DNA from: Sorangium sp025924095
Lineage (GTDB): Bacteria > Myxococcota_A > Polyangia > Polyangiales > Polyangiaceae
Assembly: GCF_051521505.1 (NCBI RefSeq)
Contig: NZ_CP150356.1
Coordinates: 2,294,001 to 2,358,000, forward strand
Direction of reading: 5' to 3'
Length of the DNA stretch: 64,000 nt
The number at the start of each line of letters is the position of its first letter. Within the stretch, counting starts at the first letter, position 1. The notes below the pieces were generated by a model, which ran no database searches, was not told the DNA's origin, and worked only from the letters and a program-made list of their open reading frames with translations. Position numbers and translations under genes: made by a program. Shown one piece after another: positions 26,310 through 35,932 of the stretch.

Positions 26310-27269
26310 ATGCCTCCTGCTCGCGTCGCCGCCGAAGCGCTCGTGGGCGGGCTCCTCTGCAACACGTACCGCGTCGTGCAGCTGCTCGGCAGCGGCGGGG
26401 TCGGGCACGTCTACCTCGCCGATCGCGTCGGCAGGCCCCAGGAGGCCGCGCCGTCGCGCGTCGCGGTCAAGGTCCTCCGGGCGGAGCTCCGCGACGATCC
26501 GCTGGTCGTCGCGCGGTTCGAGCGAGAGGCCGGCGCCGCGTCGCGCGTCCGCCACCCCAACGTCCTCGGCGTCGAGGCGCTCGCGCGCGCCGGCGATACG
26601 CCGTGCTTCGCGATGGAGCTGCTCGTCGGCCTCGATCTCGCCGACACGCTGAGCTTCACGCGCTGGCTCGTCCCCGCGCGCGCGGTTCGGATCGCCGCCG
26701 ACCTCGCCGCGGGCCTCGAGGCCGCGCACCGCGCCGGCGTGATCCACCGCGACGTGAAGCCGGAGAACGTGTTCCTCGTGCACGTTGCCGACGGGCGCGA
26801 GCTCGTCAAGCTGCTCGACTTCGGGTTCTCGTTCATCGAGGGCCAGGGCGAAGGCGCGCGGCTCCCCCGGGTCGTCGGGACGCCGGAGTACATGGCGCCC
26901 GAGCAGGCGCAGGGCGCTCCGGCGGCGCCCGCCGCCGACGTCTACTCCCTGGGCATCGTGCTCTACGAGATGCTCGCGGGCCGTGTGCCGTTCCAGGGCC
27001 CGTACCCGGCGATCGCGGAGAAGCACGGGCGCGAGCCTCCGCCGCCGCTGCACCGGCTGCACCCAGGGCTCCTCATCTCGCGCGAGCTCGACGCCGTTGT
27101 GCGCAAGGCGCTCGTGAAGGATCCGCGCGGCCGGTTTCCCTCGATGGCGGAGCTGCGGCAGGCGCTGCTCGCGACGCCGGAGGCCAGCGCCGGGGCGCCG
27201 CTCGCCGCCCAGCCGGACGCAGCCCCGCCGCCGGTCCCCGGGATCGGGCACTGGGGTACCAAGCCGTGA
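26310..27269 (+). CDS. Hanks-type serine/threonine protein kinase
   Basis: 319 residues. The Gly-rich loop LGSGGVGHVYLA, the ATP-binding Lys in VAVKVLRAEL, the catalytic loop HRDVKPENVF, LLDFGFSF (DFG) and GTPEYMAPEQA are all intact, so it should be an active kinase. The domain occupies about residues 15-285. The tail is Ala/Pro-rich, with no membrane segment or sensor domain, so regulation probably comes from partners. Such stand-alone kinases are abundant in myxobacteria. The start at 26310 (MPPARVAAEALV) places the Gly loop at the usual distance. No phosphatase or substrate gene is adjacent. Confidence 0.93.
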   Translation: MPPARVAAEALVGGLLCNTYRVVQLLGSGGVGHVYLADRVGRPQEAAPSRVAVKVLRAELRDDPLVVARFEREAGAASRVRHPNVLGVEALARAGDTPCFAMELLVGLDLADTLSFTRWLVPARAVRIAADLAAGLEAAHRAGVIHRDVKPENVFLVHVADGRELVKLLDFGFSFIEGQGEGARLPRVVGTPEYMAPEQAQGAPAAPAADVYSLGIVLYEMLAGRVPFQGPYPAIAEKHGREPPPPLHRLHPGLLISRELDAVVRKALVKDPRGRFPSMAELRQALLATPEASAGAPLAAQPDAAPPPVPGIGHWGTKP

Positions 27270-27621
27270 AGCCCGCTCGCTCCGGAGACTTCCGTCGGTC
27301 CCCCTGCGCCTCCGGCTTTGCTCTCACGGCGAAGCCCTGCTAGACGGCCGTTAGCATCTCTTGTTCCGGGCGACAGCCGGATCCGCTCGTCAGGCCGATG
27401 CAGGCAGAGGCGAGCGAGCCGGCACGGTTCGGAGGTCCGCGGGCGCGGGCCTCATCTGCGCGGGTCGGCTCTCCAGGGAGTCCTGGAATCCCACCATCGC
27501 GCGCCAGTCGCCCTCCACTCCCTCCAGGCGCTGCCTGGTGCTTTCTCGGTTGCTCACTATGGGTCGCGCGACCCCATCTCCCGATAACGGAACAGCGGCG
27601 ATTCAAGAGGCCGAACTCCCG
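27270..27621. other. non-coding region upstream of pcnB
   Basis: 350 bp with several inverted repeats. CCAGGC/GCCTGG lies at 27524-27538, followed by TGCTTTCT, a terminator-like hairpin that could close the kinase transcript. A 14-bp palindrome GGGTCGCGCGACCC lies at 27561-27574, about 50 bp before the pcnB start, a possible operator. No gene is seen; the frame upstream of the pcnB ATG is open but has no good start. Confidence 0.4.
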
Positions 27622-28926
27622 ATGTATGAGAGCCGCAGCGCCCCCGGGCTACGCGCGGGGCCCGAAGGCGAGCCTATGCCGACGGACACAGGCGTCCTCG
27701 ACGCCGATCCGTTCCGCGTCGAGTTCGTCGACGAAGACATCCCCACCCCGCGTCGCTACCAGGTCATTTTCGACGAGGCGCGGATCGATCCAGACGTCCA
27801 GAAAGTCGTGCGTCGTCTCGTCCGCCATGGCTATCAGGCCTACTTGGTAGGCGGCTGTGTGCGAGATCTGCTGCTCGATCGCCGCCCGAAGGACTTCGAC
27901 GTCGCCACAAGCGCCCGGCCGGAGGAGGTCCGCGAGCTGTTCCGCAACTCGCGCATCATCGGCCGGCGGTTTCGCCTTGTGCACGTCCTCTTTCAGGGCG
28001 GGAAGGTCATCGAGGTGGCGACCTTCCGCCGCAACCCGAAGGAGGACTCCGAGGACGGGAGCGAGCTGCTCATCCGGAGCGACAACGCGTTCGGCGTCGC
28101 GCACGAGGACGCCGTCCGCCGCGACTTCCGGATCAACGCGCTCTTCTACGACGTGGAGGCGCGGCAGATCCTCGACTGGGTCGGCGGCATGGATGACGTG
28201 CGCCGCCAGGTGGTCCACACGATCGGCGACCCGGAGACGCGCTTCCGCGAGGATCCGATCCGCATCCTGCGCGCCCTCAAGTTCGCCGGCCGGCTGGGCT
28301 TCGCGATCACCCCGGACGTCTACGATGCGGTCGTCTACTGCCGCGACGCGCTCGCGCTCGCGGCGCGCCCGCGCCTCTCGGAGGAGATCCTGCGCCTGCT
28401 GCGCGGCGGCCAGGCGCGCCGCACCATCTACCTCGCGTGGGAGACGGGGGTGCTCGACGTCCTTTTGCCGGAGGTCTCGGCGTTGCTCTACGACGATCGC
28501 GGCGACGACGGCCCAGGCCAGCGCGTCTGGCGCGTGCTCGACTACGTCGACCGGCGCACCGCCGCGGACCGGCCGCTCGACGATACGGTGCTCTGGACGC
28601 TCCTGCTCCTCGAGCCGATGAAGGAAGCCTGCGACGGGGTCCGCGACCGCGCCGCGGCGGTCGCCGACTTCCTCGAGCCGCTCATCGACCGGCTGGCCAT
28701 CTCCCGCCGCTACGCCGACGGCATGCGCCGCATCGTCGCCGTCCTGCCGAGGCTGGCCGGCGGCCGCGCCGGCCGCTTCGCGCGGACGGACATCTTTCAG
28801 CCCGCCCTCGACGTGCTGGCCGCCGAGCTGACCGCGCGCGGGGAATCCACCGAGGCGATCGACCGGCTCCGCTCCGCCCCGCAGCCGCGGCGCCACCACG
28901 CCGATGCCGCGCAGCACCGGCGCTGA
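27622..28926 (+). CDS. pcnB: poly(A) polymerase I-type nucleotidyltransferase
   Basis: 434 residues from the ATG at 27622. The class II nucleotidyltransferase head has YLVGGCVRDLLLDRRPKDFDVATSA with the catalytic Asp pair. The following stretch RIIGRRFRLVHVLF is the signature that separates PcnB from CCA-adding enzymes. Later motifs include RRDFRINALFYD and RFREDPIRILRALKFAGRLGF. By family it adds 3' poly(A) tails that promote RNA decay. The C-terminus is short of the long basic tail found in E. coli. A GAGG lies 12 bases upstream. A start at the ATG at 27676 is possible. Confidence 0.9.
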   Translation: MYESRSAPGLRAGPEGEPMPTDTGVLDADPFRVEFVDEDIPTPRRYQVIFDEARIDPDVQKVVRRLVRHGYQAYLVGGCVRDLLLDRRPKDFDVATSARPEEVRELFRNSRIIGRRFRLVHVLFQGGKVIEVATFRRNPKEDSEDGSELLIRSDNAFGVAHEDAVRRDFRINALFYDVEARQILDWVGGMDDVRRQVVHTIGDPETRFREDPIRILRALKFAGRLGFAITPDVYDAVVYCRDALALAARPRLSEEILRLLRGGQARRTIYLAWETGVLDVLLPEVSALLYDDRGDDGPGQRVWRVLDYVDRRTAADRPLDDTVLWTLLLLEPMKEACDGVRDRAAAVADFLEPLIDRLAISRRYADGMRRIVAVLPRLAGGRAGRFARTDIFQPALDVLAAELTARGESTEAIDRLRSAPQPRRHHADAAQHRR

Positions 28927-29039
28927 TCGGCGTCTGACCGTGGCCGGCGCTGGCCGACGGTGAAAGCCGGTGACGAGGGCGCGGACGGACCGGTCGGCGT
29001 GGAACATCGCCGGGGTTTCTGGTTTCATAACAGCCCCTG

Positions 29040-30689
29040 ATGTCCTCTCCGGCCGCGCGCCTGCGCCCTGCTCGTCCGCCCGCCGTCTCCGCGTCCCGGC
29101 GCCGGCTCGGCGGCTGGGCGCGCAGCCTGCTCGTGCTCGCGCTCGCCTGCGCCGTGTCGCCGCTCGCGGACGCGCAGGTGTCGCTCCTGCACGAGTTCAT
29201 CGCGCCGGACCCGGCGGAGGACGTCTCGCTCGCCACGACGACGCTCGACGGAGGGCTCCCGGCGGCGATCCAGACGCCGAGCGGCCTGGCCACGGCGCCC
29301 GATCCGCAGCGCCCGCCGTCGAACCAGCAGCAGGTCTACAGCAACGTCGGGTCCGACGCCGGTCCCGAGGCGTCCTACGAGCCGGATCGAGACACCCGCC
29401 GGCCGAACGTCGAGCGCTACGACGATCCGTTCTCCCCGGCGACCGCGCCGTTCAAGCGGCTGCAAGCCTACGACGCGGTGAGGGCGGACTACTCGCTCGT
29501 CGTCCGCGATCGAGGCCTGAAGACCCTCAAGGCCGACGGCTCGGTCGCGGCGGGTGACGAGGCATTTTACGGGGACATTTCGGTCGATCTCGTGCCGAAC
29601 GAGCCGGTCCGGATCCCGACGGTCGGGCCGGACACGCGGCTCGTGCGCATGCACGTGAACCCCGACACGCCGGTGGTCGTGCTGCGCGACGGCGCCGACA
29701 ACTGGTTCGTGCGCGGCACGAAGAGCGCGCGCGTCCGGCTGGTCGTGCAGCTCGCGATCGCGCGCGCGACCTTCGGCAGCGATTTCGCCGACGTCGACTG
29801 GGGCAAGCTCGCGCCGTACCGCACGCCGCAGGAGGCGTCGCACGAGGCGGCGTTCCGGCAGGTCGCCCAGGCGATCGGCATCTCGCCCACGATGCGGCCG
29901 CGCGACGTCGTGCAGAAGATGGTCGAGTACTTCCGGTCGTTCACCCCGTCGGACGACCCGCCCAAGGGGAACGGCGACATCTACCTCGACCTCGCGCTGT
30001 CGCGAAAAGGCGTGTGCCGCCACCGCGCCTTCGCGTTCCTCGTCACGGCCCTGCACATCGGGATCCCCGCGCGGATGGTCGTCAACGAGGCGCACGCCTG
30101 GGTCGAGGTCTTCGACGGCTCGCTCTGGCACCGCATCGATCTCGGGGGCGCCGCCCTCAACATGGACCAAGAGGTCGATCCGAGCCGCCCGCCCTACGTG
30201 CCGCCGCCGGACCCCTACAGCTGGCCGGAGCAGCGCGACTCGGGCCAGGATCTCGCCGAGCGGACGCGCGCCGAGCAGATGCAGCAGGGGCCGCCCGGCC
30301 CGGGCGCTGCCGGTAGCAGCACCGCCGCGCCGCCGCCTCCACCGCCGGCGCCCACGGCCACGAGCGACGCGACCGGGCGCGCGGAGCGCACCGACGTGGT
30401 CGTGACCGCGCTGGACAAGGACATCCGCCGCGGCTTTCCCCTCCACCTGCAGGGGCAGGTCAGCAGCGACGGGGCGCCGTGCGGGCACGTCCGCGTCGAC
30501 GTGATCCTGACGGGGAACGCAGCGCCGCACGGCGTGGCGATCGGCTCGCTGTCGACCGATGAGCGCGGCCGCTACGACGGGGCCGTGATCATCCCCGGCG
30601 ACTTTGCGCTCGGCGACTACGAGCTCGCGGTCGCGACGCCGGGCGACGTCCGCTGCAAGGCCGGCCGCACCGAGACGGCCGCCCCGTGA
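29040..30689 (+). CDS. secreted transglutaminase-like protein
   Basis: 549 residues. A basic N-terminus and signal helix (ARSLLVLALACAVSPLADAQ) indicate export. The central transglutaminase core has GVCRHRAFAFLV (catalytic Cys), NEAHAWVEVF (His) and LWHRIDLGGA (Asp), a complete triad. A Pro/Gln/Gly-rich linker follows. The C-terminal ~100 residues (VVTALDKDIRRGFPLHLQGQV, GRYDGAVIIPGDFALGDYELAV) look like a beta-sandwich carboxypeptidase-regulatory or Ig-like domain. It may act as a periplasmic or surface peptidase or crosslinker. It overlaps the next gene by 4 bases (GTGA). Confidence 0.85.
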   Translation: MSSPAARLRPARPPAVSASRRRLGGWARSLLVLALACAVSPLADAQVSLLHEFIAPDPAEDVSLATTTLDGGLPAAIQTPSGLATAPDPQRPPSNQQQVYSNVGSDAGPEASYEPDRDTRRPNVERYDDPFSPATAPFKRLQAYDAVRADYSLVVRDRGLKTLKADGSVAAGDEAFYGDISVDLVPNEPVRIPTVGPDTRLVRMHVNPDTPVVVLRDGADNWFVRGTKSARVRLVVQLAIARATFGSDFADVDWGKLAPYRTPQEASHEAAFRQVAQAIGISPTMRPRDVVQKMVEYFRSFTPSDDPPKGNGDIYLDLALSRKGVCRHRAFAFLVTALHIGIPARMVVNEAHAWVEVFDGSLWHRIDLGGAALNMDQEVDPSRPPYVPPPDPYSWPEQRDSGQDLAERTRAEQMQQGPPGPGAAGSSTAAPPPPPPAPTATSDATGRAERTDVVVTALDKDIRRGFPLHLQGQVSSDGAPCGHVRVDVILTGNAAPHGVAIGSLSTDERGRYDGAVIIPGDFALGDYELAVATPGDVRCKAGRTETAAP

Positions 30690-31132
30690 GGGATGCGCCG
30701 GCGCGCGCCCCGGAGCCCCCGCGCGTGGCGGTCGGCGCCGTCGTGTTCGAGCGCCGCCCGGACGCGTCCGGTGCGCCCCGCGTGCTCCTCGTCCGTCGCG
30801 CTCACCCCCCGCTCGATGGCGCATGGTCGCTCCCCGGCGGTCGCGTGGAGCCAGGAGAGCGGCTCGCAGACGCCGTCGCCCGCGAGATCCGCGAGGAGAC
30901 GGGCCTCGAGATCCGCGTCGGCCCGCTCGTGGAGGTCGTGGAGGTCGTGGAGATTCCGTATCACTACGTGATCCTCGATTACCTGTGCGAGTCGACCGGA
31001 GGTGTCCTCGCTCCAGGCGACGACGCCTCCGAGGTGGCCCTCGTGCCAGTCCCCGAGCTGCCGGCCTATGGTCTCGCCGACGACGCGCTCCGCGTGATCC
31101 ATCGGGCCCTGGCGATGGCGACCGCGGGCTGA
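30686..31132 (+). CDS. Nudix hydrolase
   Basis: 148 residues. The Nudix box is exact: GRVEPGERLADAVAREIREETGLE, with REIREE metal ligands. The surrounding beta strands (VAVGAVVFERR, VLLVRRAHPPLDGAWSLPGG) match ADP-ribose/NUDT-type hydrolases. It hydrolyses a nucleoside diphosphate linked to another moiety; the substrate cannot be told. The GTG start overlaps the transglutaminase stop (30686-30689), so translation is coupled. A short repeat VEVVEVVE reflects a 9-bp duplicated DNA segment near 30930. Confidence 0.92.
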   Translation: MRDAPARAPEPPRVAVGAVVFERRPDASGAPRVLLVRRAHPPLDGAWSLPGGRVEPGERLADAVAREIREETGLEIRVGPLVEVVEVVEIPYHYVILDYLCESTGGVLAPGDDASEVALVPVPELPAYGLADDALRVIHRALAMATAG

Positions 31133-31306
31133 GAGCTCGCGATGCGGGGAGAGCCCGACGGGCCGCAGCCCGCGGAGGCGGGATGTCGCCCGAGGCGCGA
31201 CTCTCCACGTTGAGAGTCCAAGGTCGTGTGGTGACAGCGCTATTTTGCCGCCCTGCTGCCCACGACATGCGCCGGCGACAGCGCTAGGTTTCACGTGGGT
31301 GTCGGG

Positions 31307-31612
31307 ATGAGCGCTGGTTCAGCGATCGTGAAGGGTATGGTGGTTGTCGCGGCGGCGACCCTGCTCTTTTCTCCTCTCTGCTTCGCGCGGCCCGAGGCCG
31401 ACGGCGCTGGCCTCTTCGCGCTGCCCGCGCCGCGCGCATTGCGCGCCGCCGCGCCGCCCGCCGCGCGGGGCGCGCCCGGCAGCTCAGGCGAGTTCGCGGC
31501 GCGGATCGCGCGAACGCTCTCAAGGACCGTCGAGCGGGTGGCGCGCTCGGGTATCGCCCCGATGTTCCTCGGCCTGCACGGGCTCGGTGTGACCGTATCC
31601 GGTGAAATGTGA
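31307..31612 (+). CDS. small secreted protein, uncertain
   Basis: 101 residues from the ATG at 31307 (a GTG at 31295 is alternative). An N-terminal hydrophobic stretch (GMVVVAAATLLFSPLCFA) resembles a signal peptide. The rest is Ala/Arg/Pro-rich without recognised domain; a Gly/Leu/Phe patch (IAPMFLGLHGLGV) ends the chain. A gap of 160 bp follows the Nudix gene. Its coding status is plausible but not certain. Confidence 0.45.
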   Translation: MSAGSAIVKGMVVVAAATLLFSPLCFARPEADGAGLFALPAPRALRAAAPPAARGAPGSSGEFAARIARTLSRTVERVARSGIAPMFLGLHGLGVTVSGEM

Positions 31613-31757
31613 TGAGCGCGGCTACCCTGCCATGAGCAATGGCTGAATGAGCGCGCGTCGGACGCTCGTGGCGCTTCCGTCAACTCGAATTCGCGCGGGT
31701 GTCGACCACGGCGTCTGCATTGCGGCGCTTCTGGAGACAGCGTAAACCGGTAAGCCT

Positions 31758-32555
31758 ATGAGCTCGACGCGAAGAGCGAGGAAGGAGGAACAGAAGGAGG
31801 AGCGACGGCGGCTCATCATCGACGCAGCCTGGCAGCTGTTCCAGGAGACCCCGTTTATCGAGGTCACCATGGCTCAGGTCGCCGAGCGCACCAGGCTCGC
31901 AAAGGGCACCCTCTACCTCTATTTCACCACCAAAGAGGAGCTCTTCCTCGCGGTCGTGGATCAAGAGCTCGCGAAGTGGTTCCATGAGGTGGAGTTCCGC
32001 CTGACGCATTTCGGCGCGTCCCAGGGCGAGGCGACCGCGGCGCGCCCCCGACCCTCGCGAGCGCGCCGCGGCGCGCCCGCGGCGTCCGCCCCGGATGCCG
32101 CGGCCGGCATCGCCTCGATCCTGTCGACGACCCTCGTGGCGCGCGACGCGATGACGCGCTTGCTCTCCATCCTCCACAGCGTCCTCGAGCAGAACGTCAG
32201 CTACGAGGCCGCCCTCCGCTTCAAGCTTTCGCTCCTCGCTCACGTCGAGCGCACCGGGGCGCTGATCGAGCGGTGCCTGCCGTCGCTCACGCCCGGGCAG
32301 GGCGGCCCGATCCTCGTCCGCATGTATGCGCTGCTCATCGGCATGCGCCAGGTCTGCGACCCCAGCGACGTGATCCGCGATATCCGCAGCCGGCCTGAGA
32401 TGGGCCTTTTCCGGATCAACTTTGGCGAGGAGATCCGGGCCTCGTTTGCCATCCTCCTGAGCGGAGCGATCGCGCCGCCGCTCGGGTCCGAGCGGCTCGT
32501 CGCCCCGGTCCTCCGCGGGATGACCTCAGTGGAGCGGCGCCGCCCGGAGGGGTGA
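31758..32555 (+). CDS. TetR/AcrR family transcriptional regulator
   Basis: 265 residues. The N-terminal helix-turn-helix is clear: RRLIIDAAWQLFQETPF, VTMAQVAERTRLAKGTLYLYFTTKEELFLAV. A Pro/Ala/Arg-rich insertion (about 95-120) lies between the DNA-binding domain and the ligand domain, which is unusual for the family. The ligand-binding part is helical (LLSILHSVLEQNVSYEAALRFKLSLL). It ends only 12 bp before the convergent papain-type gene's stop, so it is not obviously its repressor. No ligand can be inferred. The ATG at 31758 fixes the usual N-terminus. Confidence 0.93.
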   Translation: MSSTRRARKEEQKEERRRLIIDAAWQLFQETPFIEVTMAQVAERTRLAKGTLYLYFTTKEELFLAVVDQELAKWFHEVEFRLTHFGASQGEATAARPRPSRARRGAPAASAPDAAAGIASILSTTLVARDAMTRLLSILHSVLEQNVSYEAALRFKLSLLAHVERTGALIERCLPSLTPGQGGPILVRMYALLIGMRQVCDPSDVIRDIRSRPEMGLFRINFGEEIRASFAILLSGAIAPPLGSERLVAPVLRGMTSVERRRPEG

Positions 32556-32566
32556 GGAGCGCGCGC

Positions 32567-34570
32567 TCACCACGGATCCCGCGCCGACATCGGCGGCAGG
32601 TGATCGGCGAACGGCTGGTTGAGGATGCGGGCGATGACGGACTTCCACGTGGTCGCGTCGTTCTCGAAGTCCTCGTGCCGTCGCGCCTCCGAGCCGTGCG
32701 GAGGGGGCCTCGTGTTGGGCCCCTTGATCCACTCCGCCCGCGGAAACACGGTGGGCCGATCCTCCCTGTTCTCCGTGAGGAGCGCGAGGACGTCGGCGTT
32801 CTCCGGGTCGAGGAGCCCCGCCTCCATGCCGAGCAGCGAGACGCCGCTCGTGCCGGGCACCCGCGGGCGCCGCTCGAGCGCGTTCGAGACCAGGTAGAGG
32901 AGCGACCTGCCGTACACCTCGCAGTGGTCCTGGAGCTCCGCCTCGTCCGTGAGCGTGAACAGGGCGAACCGGCGGACCATGCCGCTCTTGATCGACGGCA
33001 TGTACGTGTCGCGGAACGCGTCGATGGCGCTCGCCGGAGCGAGCAGGGAGAGCGAATCGATCGGGAGCCCGAGCCCGAGCTGACCCCGCATCGGACCGCC
33101 CTCGATCTTCCTGCCCTTCTCCGAGGTGACCAGCTGGACCAGCGGCGCGAGCAGGAACGTGCCGCTGGAGTGGGCGACCAGGTGGAGCTCGATCCTCGGA
33201 TCCCTGTCCATCAGCGACGCGAGGCGGCCGATCATCTCGCGGAGGCCGCCGTGATCGGCGTCCATCGTCGCGTCGCCCGCGGCGAGCTTCATGCGATCCC
33301 ACTCGGCCTTGCCGCCCATGCGCCGGACGAGCGGCTCCAGGGCGTCGTCGCGCCGATCGATCATGAACCCGAACGCCCTGGGATCATAGCCGTCGTGGCG
33401 GCGGCCCTCCGTGGCGCGGTGGAGGATCTCGAGGAGGCGCGGGTAGTGGTCGGTGTCCCAGAGGAGCTCCAGGGGATAGATCTCGTGGCCGAGCAGCTTC
33501 GGCCGGAGGCGCGACATCCGGTTGATGGCGTCGATCTGCCGGCGGAGCCCGCCGCCCGCGACGAGCAGGAGCCGGCGGCGCCTCCAGCCCTCGGTCGCGC
33601 TCAGGAAGTCTTCTTCCATGATGATGCGGACGTCCTCCGAGGACGTGCCGTAGGCCCCGCGCTGCTGGAGCTGACCGTGCATGTCGACGCTGATGAGGTG
33701 CGGTCGCAGGCTGGCGAACGTGCGGCTCGCGGACGTGAGCGGGCGCAGCGAGCGCGGCTGGCTCAGGCGGATGGGGACGCCGAGCCGCCCGACCCACGCG
33801 TCGAAGCCGTACTGGAGCCAGTCGTCGTAACAGAGCCGCCCGAAGCCGCTCTTGCCCCAGCCGGGGCCCCAGGAGTTCTGGAGCCAGAAGCCCTCCGCGT
33901 CATACCCCACGATCGTGAAGGCATGGCCGCCCCAGGGCGCGATGAACGGGTTCGTCTTGTCGACCGGCGGGATGATGCCGCTCTTCTGCGTCCCGTAATA
34001 CCAGCCGTTGAACGGGATGAGCGCCGAGGCCGCGATGATCCCGACCTCCGCGAGGGCGTTGTGCATCGCCGGGAGGTCCTTGTGGTTCACCCTTTGATAC
34101 AGGCCGAGCGGCCGGAGCATCGCGTCCGCGGCGCGCTCCGGCGTGAGCGTGCCGTGGAGATCGTTCGGGTCCCACGGCCACTGCTCACAAGAGCAAATAC
34201 CGTGTTTGTGCCAGCCCTTCATGGCGCCCCTCAGGCTGGAGCCCCTCGCGTCGTCCTCGCCCGGGTACTCGTCGTATCGGCGCGCCATCGTGTACACCAT
34301 GTTCTGGCTCACGAGGCCGTACTCCGGGGAGACCTTGCGCTTGCGCAGCAGGAAGTGGGCCACGGTGGCCACCGTGAAGCCGGTACAGCCGTTGTTCCTG
34401 CCCTGGTCGAGCACGGGCACGCCGTAGTCCATGAAGCGCTCCGGTGGCATGACCGGAGGCACCTCGATCATCGTCGGACGATAGAGGGTGTCGCGGAAAT
34501 CGAGGACGTCAGCGCGGGCGTCGGTCGTGATGTCCCCGTGACGCTCGGCGAAACGCTCGGAGTCGATCAT
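32567..34570 (-). CDS. papain-type (C1A) cysteine peptidase fused to alpha/beta-hydrolase-like domain
   Basis: 667 residues. Residues ~45-270 are a C1A peptidase with C62 in VLDQGRNNGCTGF, H216 in GGHAFTIVGYD and N232 in QNSWGPGWGKSGFG, so the catalytic triad is complete. No signal peptide and no inhibitory propeptide are visible, so it is probably cytoplasmic. The C-terminal ~330 residues look like an alpha/beta hydrolase: VAHSSGTFLLAPL has the nucleophile S468 in an A/GxSxG elbow, followed by SLLAPASAIDAF. The two-enzyme architecture is unusual. It is divergent, across 137 bp, from the terpenoid-RiPP operon, so it could be a leader-processing enzyme; this is only contextual inference. Confidence 0.8.
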   Translation of the reverse strand: MIDSERFAERHGDITTDARADVLDFRDTLYRPTMIEVPPVMPPERFMDYGVPVLDQGRNNGCTGFTVATVAHFLLRKRKVSPEYGLVSQNMVYTMARRYDEYPGEDDARGSSLRGAMKGWHKHGICSCEQWPWDPNDLHGTLTPERAADAMLRPLGLYQRVNHKDLPAMHNALAEVGIIAASALIPFNGWYYGTQKSGIIPPVDKTNPFIAPWGGHAFTIVGYDAEGFWLQNSWGPGWGKSGFGRLCYDDWLQYGFDAWVGRLGVPIRLSQPRSLRPLTSASRTFASLRPHLISVDMHGQLQQRGAYGTSSEDVRIIMEEDFLSATEGWRRRRLLLVAGGGLRRQIDAINRMSRLRPKLLGHEIYPLELLWDTDHYPRLLEILHRATEGRRHDGYDPRAFGFMIDRRDDALEPLVRRMGGKAEWDRMKLAAGDATMDADHGGLREMIGRLASLMDRDPRIELHLVAHSSGTFLLAPLVQLVTSEKGRKIEGGPMRGQLGLGLPIDSLSLLAPASAIDAFRDTYMPSIKSGMVRRFALFTLTDEAELQDHCEVYGRSLLYLVSNALERRPRVPGTSGVSLLGMEAGLLDPENADVLALLTENREDRPTVFPRAEWIKGPNTRPPPHGSEARRHEDFENDATTWKSVIARILNQPFADHLPPMSARDPW

Positions 34571-34707
34571 GGTTTCCGATCTCGTGAAGTCGCCGAGTGT
34601 CGCACGGGCGGCGCTCCTGGCAAAGTCGGCTGCGCCCGCCCCTGGGACGAGTCTGCTCGTGCTAGCGTCGCCCGAGGCGGCGCCGCCGCGCCCCGGCCAG
34701 AGGTGGG

Positions 34708-35817
34708 ATGAGCGAGGACAGCCGCGCAGGGGGAGGAGGCGAGAGCGCGCAGGGCGACGTCGGCGACGTCGCGCCGCGGCTCGAGGCCGAGGTGCTGAGG
34801 CGACTCACGTCGTTCCGAGGCCGGCTCGGGGGCGAGCTCGGCGCGCTGTTCGATGCGCTCGCCGCGCGCCTCAGGCTCCTCGAGGGCGAGCCGGGCGAGG
34901 GCTACTTCTCCCACCCGACGGCGCTTCCGGTGCTCGAGCTGCCGCTCTGGGTCGCGACGCGGCCCGGCGGGCCGGCGCCCGAGCCGGACGCCGGATCGCG
35001 GGCGCTTCCGCCGCTCGCTGTCGATCTCGCCGAGGCGGCGGCGGTCGGATACCTGCACGTCCGCATCGAAGACGACCTGCTGGACGAAGGGGTCGGCGAG
35101 CCCGGCGCGGCGGTGCTCCTGTCCGGGGCGTTGTTCGCTCGCCACCAGGCGTTGCTCGCTCGCTCGCTGCCCGGCGGGAGCCCGTTCTGGGGCCTCTTCG
35201 AGGAGGTCTGGCTGGGATACGGCGAGGCGATGCTCCTCGAGCGGCGGCTGCACCGGGGCGCAGGTCCGCGCGACGCCGCCACGTTCCGGCGGGTGCTCGC
35301 CCGCTCGCGCCCGCTCGTGCTCCCCGCGGCCGCGGCCCTGTTCGCGCTGTCGCAGGCGGAGCACCTCGCGGTCCTCGAGGAGTTCGTCTCGGCGCTCGCC
35401 GCAGCGCACCAGCTGTTCGCGGACCTGCTGCACGCCGAGAAGGATCGCGCGCTCGGGAACGCGACGTACGTGCTCGCTCGGCTCGGAGCGCAGGCCGAAG
35501 CGAGGGATGGAGGACAGCCTCAGCCGAGCGGCGCCGCCCTCGCCGGAGGCGAGCCGCGTCACGATCCCGCGGGGCGCGGCGCGACGGCCCTGCGCGCGCA
35601 GCTGTTCGCGCGTGGCGGCTTCGACGCCATCCTGGAGGAGGCGCGTTGTGAGCTCGCTCGCGCCGAGGTCGCCGCCAGGGCGCTCGGGCTGCCCGACGCC
35701 GCGCGCTTTTGCAAGAAGCGCGGGCAGTACATGACCGAGATCCAGCGGCGCGTATTCCTCGCGTTCTTCGGCGCGCTCACCGGCGAGCCCGTCGCGAACG
35801 GCGGCGCGCCGCGCTGA
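34708..35817 (+). CDS. class I isoprenoid-synthase-like enzyme
   Basis: 369 residues, helical. The first aspartate-rich motif is DDLLD (122-126) in HVRIEDDLLDEG, and a second acidic region near 239 is FADLLHAEKDRALGNATY. The pattern fits the class I terpenoid fold (polyprenyl synthetase, squalene/phytoene or terpene synthase-like). The N-terminal 40 residues are low-complexity. The gene begins the operon that continues with the leader-like peptide and the class II cyclase-like protein, so it probably provides or ionises a prenyl substrate. No close family is certain, and the product is unknown. The ATG at 34708 has GAGGTGGG upstream. Confidence 0.65.
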   Translation: MSEDSRAGGGGESAQGDVGDVAPRLEAEVLRRLTSFRGRLGGELGALFDALAARLRLLEGEPGEGYFSHPTALPVLELPLWVATRPGGPAPEPDAGSRALPPLAVDLAEAAAVGYLHVRIEDDLLDEGVGEPGAAVLLSGALFARHQALLARSLPGGSPFWGLFEEVWLGYGEAMLLERRLHRGAGPRDAATFRRVLARSRPLVLPAAAALFALSQAEHLAVLEEFVSALAAAHQLFADLLHAEKDRALGNATYVLARLGAQAEARDGGQPQPSGAALAGGEPRHDPAGRGATALRAQLFARGGFDAILEEARCELARAEVAARALGLPDAARFCKKRGQYMTEIQRRVFLAFFGALTGEPVANGGAPR

Positions 35818-35932
35818 ACCGGCGCGCGGACGCGGTGCGCCGCGGACGCGAGCACCCGCGGAGGCGCCTGCTTGTACTTGCTAGCCGTTTGGAGGTCTCC
35901 TAGCCTCCCGAGCGAGAAAGCGAGGAGTCGTG

